From Anaerocolumna chitinilytica (lineage in GTDB: Bacteria; Bacillota; Clostridia; Lachnospirales; Lachnospiraceae), in NCBI RefSeq assembly GCF_014218355.1, contig NZ_AP023368.1, positions 4,651,501-4,715,500 on the forward strand: 64,000 nucleotides of DNA, read 5' to 3'. A model generated the notes under the pieces. That model searched no databases. It saw only the letters and a list, made by a program, of their open reading frames with translations, and was not told the DNA's origin. Every line of letters begins with the position of its first letter. Position 1 is the first letter of the stretch. A program made the translations under genes and the position numbers. Of this stretch, positions 58,899-64,000 are shown piece by piece.

Positions 58899-59588
58899 AT
58901 GAAGAAAGGAAAGTACGGTTTAGACGCACCAGCAATAGTTATAGGATATATAACATCCGGAGTTCTATTAACTTTAATGGAGGTTATTTACTTCTCCAGT
59001 GAGAGCTGGATTTTATATTTTGGTTGCCTGTGTTTAGTCATTGGTTCTTATATGATTTATAGTAGTAGGATTGGTAAGTACAAAATGAGAGAACGAATAA
59101 TTCAAAAGCTCTGTATCACCGGAGATGAAATATCTTTGGATGTGGGCTGCGGCCGGGGCTTATTGCTAAATGGTGTTGCATCAAAGCTTAATACTGGGAA
59201 AGTATATGGCGTTGATATATGGAGTGTTAGAGATGAATCCGGTAATAATTATAATACTACTATGCAAAATGCACGAATTGAAGGCACCGAATCAAAAGTA
59301 GAAGTAATAAACTCAGATATGAGAAATTTACCATTTACAGATAGCTATTTTGATATTATTGTTTCAAGTCTCGCAATTCATAATCTAAAAAATAATGATC
59401 AAAGAGAAAAAGCTCTTCTTGAAATTGCTAGAGTGGCAAAAAAAGGATGTAAACTAGCCATATTAGATATAGCGCATATTAACTTTTATCGGAACATTCT
59501 TTCAAATAATGGATTTGACATAGAATATATCGAACGTTCTGTCCATATTTTCCCACCAAGTAAAGTGATTTATGCCAGGAAATCTTAA
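58899..59588 (+). CDS. Membrane-anchored class I SAM-dependent methyltransferase
   Basis: About 229 residues. Two N-terminal membrane segments (~10-30 and ~36-55) precede a Rossmann methyltransferase with motif I DVGCGRG (81-87), KVYGVDIW (motif II), NSDMRNLPFTDSYFDIIVSS (motif IV) and a post-motif EIARVAKKGCKLAI. Substrate unknown; the membrane anchor and TetR control suggest modification of a membrane-active or toxic compound or a lipid. Start ATG 58899 follows GGAGGAAGCAG; the frame extends back to 58848, but that would cross an operator. Confidence 0.88.
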   Translation: MKKGKYGLDAPAIVIGYITSGVLLTLMEVIYFSSESWILYFGCLCLVIGSYMIYSSRIGKYKMRERIIQKLCITGDEISLDVGCGRGLLLNGVASKLNTGKVYGVDIWSVRDESGNNYNTTMQNARIEGTESKVEVINSDMRNLPFTDSYFDIIVSSLAIHNLKNNDQREKALLEIARVAKKGCKLAILDIAHINFYRNILSNNGFDIEYIERSVHIFPPSKVIYARKS

Positions 59589-59632
59589 TAGTTGACAAGG
59601 CAAGATTCAATCAAACACCAGATTATAAGCTT

Positions 59633-59980
59633 CTACTTTATCGTTCTAAGCTCAATAATTATAGATAATATACAATCAATGACAGTAAGACCCTCCCAGA
59701 CTAGTATTGCATTGGACATCCATACCTTAATTACATAATAGCTGTAGTTCATAAAGTATGGCCAGATTATGATAATTATCAATAGTATTATTTTTAGGAA
59801 AAGTAGAATTATACTTCTTTCCATAGTTCCAGTTTTCACCTTTTCAACCTTAGCAAGCTTCTTTCTTCCCAAGACGCAGTTTTTAAGCTTAAAACATAAG
59901 CTTACTAATACTATTGTACTTAACACTGAAAATATCATATCCAATAACAAGTAAGTATCATTATAACTAAATTTACTCAT
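59633..59980 (-). CDS. Small membrane protein coupled to a serine hydrolase
   Basis: 115 residues with three hydrophobic segments (~10-32, ~56-76, ~82-108) and a Lys-rich cytoplasmic loop (GRKKLAKVEKVKTG). Its ATG overlaps the stop of the preceding serine hydrolase gene (ATGA), so the two are cotranslated. I recognise no family. Confidence 0.7.
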   Translation of the reverse strand: MSKFSYNDTYLLLDMIFSVLSTIVLVSLCFKLKNCVLGRKKLAKVEKVKTGTMERSIILLFLKIILLIIIIIWPYFMNYSYYVIKVWMSNAILVWEGLTVIDCILSIIIELRTIK

Positions 59981-61098
59981 CTGCTTACCATCATATTTTT
60001 ATACGTATTATAAGCAATTTGTGTAGGTGCACTTGAATCCAGATTTGCCAGTACAAATATTCCTTCCTGTTTTTCCAAATTCATTATAACTTGTGAAGAA
60101 TAATTCGGATTACTTCCACTATGACTGATTACTCCGTTCTTGGTATCATGGTTCCATCCATAAGAATAATATTTATTCAACTCTTCATATCCTGCGGATT
60201 CTTTATCCACTTCATGTGATTTATTAATTGCTCTTTTAAGCTTAACCGGAATATCACCAAGCCCCAATTGAGCATTCATCCAAAACCCTAACTCTTTCAC
60301 ATTGGTTACCAAATATCCGGCTGCGATATTACCGTTATATCTAGGTGCCCTATACTCTACGCTATTTCCTAAGAATGCCTTATAGCCTTTGGGAAGGTTA
60401 TTCGATATCTTTTCGTGCCCGGTTGAAAAATAGCTTTCTGTCATTCCTAACGGAAGCAGTATATTATCTGTTACAAAATCCTGGAACCTTTCTCCTGTAA
60501 TTTTTTCAATAATAAGGGCTAAAATATCATAATTCACGGTAGCATAATTATGTTTGGTACCAGGGTAAGATTCCAAATTGATAGTTGAGATATTACGTAT
60601 GGTTCTCTCAAGCATGTTAGCCTTGGTTCCCTCAGGAATTAACCGTATGCTCCAGGGCGGAATACCGCTGGTATGGGCTAATAACTGGTTAATAGTTATT
60701 TTCTCATGTTTACCATTATAAGTAGGTGTAAACCAGGAAATGTAATCCGTCACACAATCTGATCCGTATAAATACCCCTCTTCCTCCAATAAAATGATTG
60801 CTAATGCCGTAAATGCCTTAGTTGTTGAGCCTATCTCAAACAGGGATTCTTCGTTAATCTTTTTTTTATGTTTTACATCAGCATATCCATAACATTTATA
60901 TTCTAATTTTCCTTGCCTTGAGATTACCATCGCTACACCGGGTGTAGATGTTTTTTTCATCATGACTTCCGCCATACTATCCACATTATTGTAGTCACTT
61001 GGTATAAATAAAATATTAAGTTCCTTCCATAACATAGCTAATAGAACTAATATTATAAAGAAGCTGATAAACACTGTAGTTTTTGTTTTCTTTTTCAT
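59977..61098 (-). CDS. Serine beta-lactamase-like hydrolase (class C/PBP fold)
   Basis: 373 residues, with an N-terminal membrane anchor (~8-25) placing the domain outside. The S-x-x-K motif is S91-T-T-K94 in FEIGSTTKAFTALA, the third motif region reads ISHSGSNPNY, and the second reads NYATVNYDI, giving Y185-A-T where Y-x-N is usual. Such proteins are esterases, D-aminopeptidases or peptidoglycan enzymes more often than true lactamases. Followed by a coupled membrane protein. Confidence 0.86.
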   Translation of the reverse strand: MKKKTKTTVFISFFIILVLLAMLWKELNILFIPSDYNNVDSMAEVMMKKTSTPGVAMVISRQGKLEYKCYGYADVKHKKKINEESLFEIGSTTKAFTALAIILLEEEGYLYGSDCVTDYISWFTPTYNGKHEKITINQLLAHTSGIPPWSIRLIPEGTKANMLERTIRNISTINLESYPGTKHNYATVNYDILALIIEKITGERFQDFVTDNILLPLGMTESYFSTGHEKISNNLPKGYKAFLGNSVEYRAPRYNGNIAAGYLVTNVKELGFWMNAQLGLGDIPVKLKRAINKSHEVDKESAGYEELNKYYSYGWNHDTKNGVISHSGSNPNYSSQVIMNLEKQEGIFVLANLDSSAPTQIAYNTYKNMMVSR

Positions 61099-61140
61099 TT
61101 ATCCTGTCTATTCCCTTGTTGATTTTCTAATACTATTCTT

Positions 61141-61836
61141 TTATAATTCTTTTTCTTCTCCTATATCCAATACCAATACATCAATTCCCATTTGTTCTAA
61201 TTTCATCTTAAATTCTAGAGGGTTCTCTTTTAAATGATGTACTGGTATTACCAGCTTCGGTTTTATAGAAAGCATTGCTTCTATTGCTTCGTTAATATTC
61301 ATTGTAAATACTCCACCAATAGGAACAATAGCGATATCAATATTACTAATCTTCTTCATATCAGGGATAAGGTCTGTATCTCCTGAAAAATAAATTCTTT
61401 TGTTTTCTACATTAATTATATAGCCTACACCCTCTCCAAGTTTATGTACTTTCCTAGTTGAAGCTCCCTCACTGGTATTATAAGCATTTACAATTTCAAT
61501 TGAAATCTTATCAAATTGGTACTCATTTTTTGAAGTAATGATTCTTATGTTATCATCCGCTTCTTTTTTATAGCTCTTTGGGGTTAATATTATTGTGTTT
61601 TTATCACTTAATCGTTTAATAGTAACTTCTTTGCAATGGTCTTTATGAATATGTGATATTAAAATCACATTTCCTGTTTCCAGTTTTTCTGGTAAAACAT
61701 CATCCTCTAACTCTGAAAAGATAACTTTTTTGTTCGATTTTTTAAAATAAGTACTCATATAGGATGGGTCAATGTAAATAACGTACTCAGGCACTTTTAT
61801 TTGAATCCATGAACGTGGAAACCACTTTATAATCAA
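61141..61836 (-). CDS. MBL-fold metallo-hydrolase
   Basis: 231 residues. LISHIHKDHC is the H-x-H-x-D-H zinc motif, followed by RIYFSGDTDLIP and LVIPVHHLKENP, which supply the remaining ligands. The fold is close to the UlaG/YtnP-like cytosolic branch (WFPRSWIQIKVPEYVIYIDP opening). Substrate unknown. The start is TTG 61836 with GGGGGAG ahead. It lies 42 bp before the serine hydrolase gene on the same strand and may be cotranscribed. Confidence 0.88.
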   Translation of the reverse strand: MIIKWFPRSWIQIKVPEYVIYIDPSYMSTYFKKSNKKVIFSELEDDVLPEKLETGNVILISHIHKDHCKEVTIKRLSDKNTIILTPKSYKKEADDNIRIITSKNEYQFDKISIEIVNAYNTSEGASTRKVHKLGEGVGYIINVENKRIYFSGDTDLIPDMKKISNIDIAIVPIGGVFTMNINEAIEAMLSIKPKLVIPVHHLKENPLEFKMKLEQMGIDVLVLDIGEEKEL

Positions 61837-61935
61837 ATTTTACTCCCCCAAGCTCTTAAAATTAATGCTTGAAACTCTTTTAAAATTTTCTACTATTTAT
61901 TATTACATGCAAACTGTGCTTCAATAGATAACAAC

Positions 61936-62541
61936 TTATAAATCTCCTGCACGAGACTCACGTTTTTCTTTATATGAAAATAATGTTTCAAACCTTTCCA
62001 ATTCAATATCAGAGGGATCAAATACTGTATCAAAATTATAGATACCTGGATGCTTTATTAAATAATCTTCTTCAAGTTCTTTCGCCATAAAAAAGGAAGC
62101 TTCCTCGTCTAACGAACTATCTGGAAGATGTATATGGTACTTAGATGCAGAAATAAAACCAAATCTTCTATAATAATCAGGATTACCCGTGATAAGAACA
62201 GCTTTATATCCGAGTTCTTTGGCTCTTTTCATGGTTTCTGTTATTAGAAGTGAACCAATTCCTTGACCTTGAAACTCCGGAAGAATTGATATCGGTCCAA
62301 ATGCGATAATTTCGTTGCAAATCATTCCTTCTTTCATCATTCTTGAATATATAATATTCCCAATAACTCTGCCTTTTTCCACCGCAACATAATCTAATTC
62401 TTTTATAAACGTTGATGATTTTCGAAGATTATGAAGAACCAGATGTTCATTGCATCCAGGTCGATATACATTCCAAAACGCCTCTCGTGTAACGTTTTCG
62501 GTTTCTTTATAATCTCCTTCTAGTTCATGTCTAAGCTCCAC
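61936..62541 (-). CDS. GNAT-family N-acetyltransferase (YhbS type)
   Basis: 201 residues. The acetyl-CoA site is clear: FGPISILPEFQGQGIGSLLI (Q-x-x-G-x-G), then AVLITGNPDYYRRFGF, the NPxYYxRFGF motif of YhbS-like enzymes. Start GTG 62541 has AGGAGGAGAAAC ahead. The gene lies 17 bp after the membrane-protein gene of the XRE pair and could belong to that operon. Acceptor unknown. Confidence 0.9.
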   Translation of the reverse strand: MELRHELEGDYKETENVTREAFWNVYRPGCNEHLVLHNLRKSSTFIKELDYVAVEKGRVIGNIIYSRMMKEGMICNEIIAFGPISILPEFQGQGIGSLLITETMKRAKELGYKAVLITGNPDYYRRFGFISASKYHIHLPDSSLDEEASFFMAKELEEDYLIKHPGIYNFDTVFDPSDIELERFETLFSYKEKRESRAGDL

Positions 62542-62558
62542 TGTTTCTCCTCCTGATT

Positions 62559-63002
62559 TTAATACTTTTTATTGAGATATCTAAATATAATGATTCCTGC
62601 TACATACTGAAAAACAAGGTATCCGAATAAATACAAAATCAAAATTTTAGAATAGCGTATAATTTCTAAGGATTCTAGGGCTGAAAAAATAACTATTGAT
62701 ATACTAATAGTGACTAGACCCAATATATAAGCATATCTCCCTGATTGATTTCTAAATTTTTCTTTTCGTTCATCATGTAGTTCAATGGTTTCGTTTTCTA
62801 TACGTTCCATATATCTGATTTTATTGTTGGGGTGTGACCAATAGAAATACTTCCATAATCCTACACACCCTCCGGCAACTCCTGCACCGGCTAACCCCCA
62901 GAGCAGACTCTCAAGTTTCGTGTTACTAAACCCTGCAATGATTCCAAATAAAAGACCAATTATTAGATAGCTAATTCCTGTGTATAAATTGCTTTTCTTC
63001 AT
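62559..63002 (-). CDS. Membrane protein coupled to an XRE regulator
   Basis: 147 residues with four hydrophobic segments (~8-24, ~34-50, ~88-108, ~118-138) around a charged central loop (ENETIELHDERKEKFRNQSG). Its ATG overlaps the XRE stop as ATGA. XRE plus small multi-pass membrane protein pairs of this kind are frequent in Firmicutes; the function is not established. Confidence 0.78.
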   Translation of the reverse strand: MKKSNLYTGISYLIIGLLFGIIAGFSNTKLESLLWGLAGAGVAGGCVGLWKYFYWSHPNNKIRYMERIENETIELHDERKEKFRNQSGRYAYILGLVTISISIVIFSALESLEIIRYSKILILYLFGYLVFQYVAGIIIFRYLNKKY

Positions 63003-63205
63003 TTTTTTACACCCCTTTCAAATATAAATATTTCCTCTATTGTTTTTTCAAAGTAGTCTGCTATGATAAACGCCAGCTCCAAAGATGGATTGTATTTTCC
63101 ATTCTCTATTGAACTGATCGTTTGTCTGGAAACACGAATTGCCTTTGCAAAATCCTCTTGATTTAATCCGTACTCCTTTCTTAACTGTTCGACTTTGTTT
63201 TCCAC
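62999..63205 (-). CDS. XRE-family (Cro/CI-type) regulator
   Basis: 68 residues, entirely a Cro/CI helix-turn-helix: VEQLRKEYGLNQEDFAKAIR, VSRQTISSIENGKYNPSLEL, then ADYFEKTIEEIF. It matches the YgzD/YvaO-like short XRE group. Start GTG 63205 with AGGAGG ahead. Direct repeats flank its promoter on both sides, so autoregulation is very likely. Confidence 0.92.
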   Translation of the reverse strand: MENKVEQLRKEYGLNQEDFAKAIRVSRQTISSIENGKYNPSLELAFIIADYFEKTIEEIFIFERGVKK

Positions 63206-63228
63206 AAAAACACCTCCTGAAGTTATGA

Positions 63229-63296
63229 CAAGGTTCCTTTACATTTTTTATTATATACTTATTAATCCATTTTTGTCAAGGTTCTTTTACATTTTT
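63229..63296 (-). promoter_or_regulatory. XRE promoter flanked by two near-identical 20-bp repeats
   Basis: On the minus strand TTGACA (63279-63274), 18 bases, TATAAT (63255-63250). The repeat CAAGGTTCYTTTACATTTTT (plus-strand reading, one mismatch) occurs at 63277-63296, over the -35, and at 63229-63248, just after the -10, with a period of 48 bp. These are the likely XRE operators. Confidence 0.75.
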
Positions 63297-63370
63297 ACAA
63301 TTTTTATCTTCTTAAATTAAGGTTGCCAGGTATCAAAACATAGTATGGAAACCAATTATAGGCATTATAA

Positions 63371-63402
63371 AACACCCTACCATTTTGTAATGATAAGGTG
63401 TT
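63371..63402 (-). terminator. Terminator after the right-edge lipoprotein gene
   Basis: As RNA from the minus strand a 14-bp stem with three G-U pairs (AACACCTTATCATT / AATGGTAGGGTGTT) and an ACAA loop forms, followed by TTAT, about 40 bp after the stop. Confidence 0.7.
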
Positions 63403-63444
63403 ATTATAGTTCTTTATTTGAGTGGAAATGAGTATAAACGATGT

Positions 63445-64000
63445 TTACTTAAGTTCAAGATAGTTTGGTCTAAAATTATCATCTGCTAGGTTCATTTCAC
63501 CACCGAATCCATAGAATACCCAGTTATCATCATCATCTTTTCTATAAACATACTTTCGATACCAATTCTTTAATTTGCTATCTGCTCCTAAATATTCTTC
63601 TGTTATAGTCAATAAACTATTGTTAAAGAATTTGTTTTTATAATAGGTATTCGTGATTATAGCAGAAACTAACTCAATATTTTGGTGATATATAGTGGGA
63701 TAAAATACATTTTTTTGCAAATGAAGTGTACTTATCTTATTATCATCAATTTCCTTATTATAAAAAAATATATATTTCCATTCTACATCTTCGTATCCAT
63801 CATATGCATCTGTAATATCACGCAAAAATTTATTATATTCATCCCTCGAAACTTCATCCTTGGCAGTGATATCTACAATAATTTTATCACCCTTTTCAAT
63901 CATTTGTTTAGCCAACTGCATATCAAAATTAAGCTCTTCTGTTTTTTCGGGTTTTATTTTGTCGTTAGTATTTATACAAGAAGTTAGTGTTATTACGTAA
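63445..64000 (-). CDS. Putative lipoprotein, N-terminus outside window
   Basis: The frame continues upstream of the apparent ATG at 63921 to the window edge without a stop. There it reads VITLTSCINTND, an end of signal peptide plus lipobox LTSC. So the protein is a lipoprotein of about 180 or more residues whose start codon lies beyond 64000. The visible mature part is charged and strand-rich (DKIIVDITAKDEVSRDEYNK, a DDDDNW turn); I recognise no family. Confidence 0.72.
   Translation of the reverse strand, partial: YVITLTSCINTNDKIKPEKTEELNFDMQLAKQMIEKGDKIIVDITAKDEVSRDEYNKFLRDITDAYDGYEDVEWKYIFFYNKEIDDNKISTLHLQKNVFYPTIYHQNIELVSAIITNTYYKNKFFNNSLLTITEEYLGADSKLKNWYRKYVYRKDDDDNWVFYGFGGEMNLADDNFRPNYLELK

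Noticed and set aside
1..64000. CRISPR array, insertion sequence, prophage, tRNA or rRNA
   Set aside because: No regularly spaced repeat array, transposase, integrase or phage structural gene, cloverleaf or rRNA-like block was seen in reading the window.

Overview
The window looks like chromosome of a low-GC, strictly anaerobic clostridium of the Lachnospiraceae type (an inference). The signs are AT-rich intergenic DNA, strong GGAGG-type ribosome binding sites, GTG and TTG starts, a YesM/YesN-controlled sugar ABC operon, and a siroheme/corrin-type hem cluster with no oxygen-dependent heme genes. I see no rRNA, tRNA, insertion sequence, phage gene or CRISPR array. Both edges cut genes: a PHP-domain protein on the left and a lipoprotein on the right, both on the minus strand. 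Nearly all genes read on the minus strand.

Left part (1-7.4 kb): PHP protein, then an AEC transporter / SGNH hydrolase / DeoR regulator group divergent from a LysR regulator, pyroglutamyl peptidase, a secreted GH8 glycosidase and a GNAT enzyme. Glycan region (7.6-21.8 kb): a five-gene operon (two ABC permeases, solute-binding lipoprotein, a large glycosidase-like protein of unrecognised family, GH38 alpha-mannosidase). It is preceded by a YesM/YesN two-component system and a GntR/LacI-type regulator. The regulator's own promoter and the yesMN promoter share TGATATA operator-like repeats, suggesting a hierarchy from regulator to sensor to uptake and degradation.

Middle (21.8-38.9 kb): YitT membrane protein, thioredoxin, secreted 5'-nucleotidase, then a translationally coupled hem operon (hemA, precorrin-2 dehydrogenase, hemC, cobA-hemD fusion, hemB, hemL) behind a good promoter and a structured leader. 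AraC/GyrI, UDG-like, MATE, secreted beta-propeller-like, MerR, creatininase-like and GNAT genes follow.

Right part (39-64 kb) is accessory and rich in regulators and stress functions. It holds TetR/CPBP, an AraC regulator fused to a degenerate SpoT-like HD domain, AraC/GyrI genes, AIM24, a second CPBP protease, an Lnt-like nitrilase-fold protein and a BtrH-like/AraC pair. A probable metal-responsive module follows (Met-rich sensor, Met-rich secreted protein, two SHOCT proteins, bis-histidine membrane protein). Next comes a CprABC/LanFEG-like antimicrobial-peptide ABC transporter with its own two-component system, a divergent TetR/methyltransferase pair with clear operators, a serine hydrolase, an MBL hydrolase, and an autoregulated XRE/membrane-protein pair. 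Many starts were moved to internal codons with better ribosome binding sites; each change is stated in the entry.
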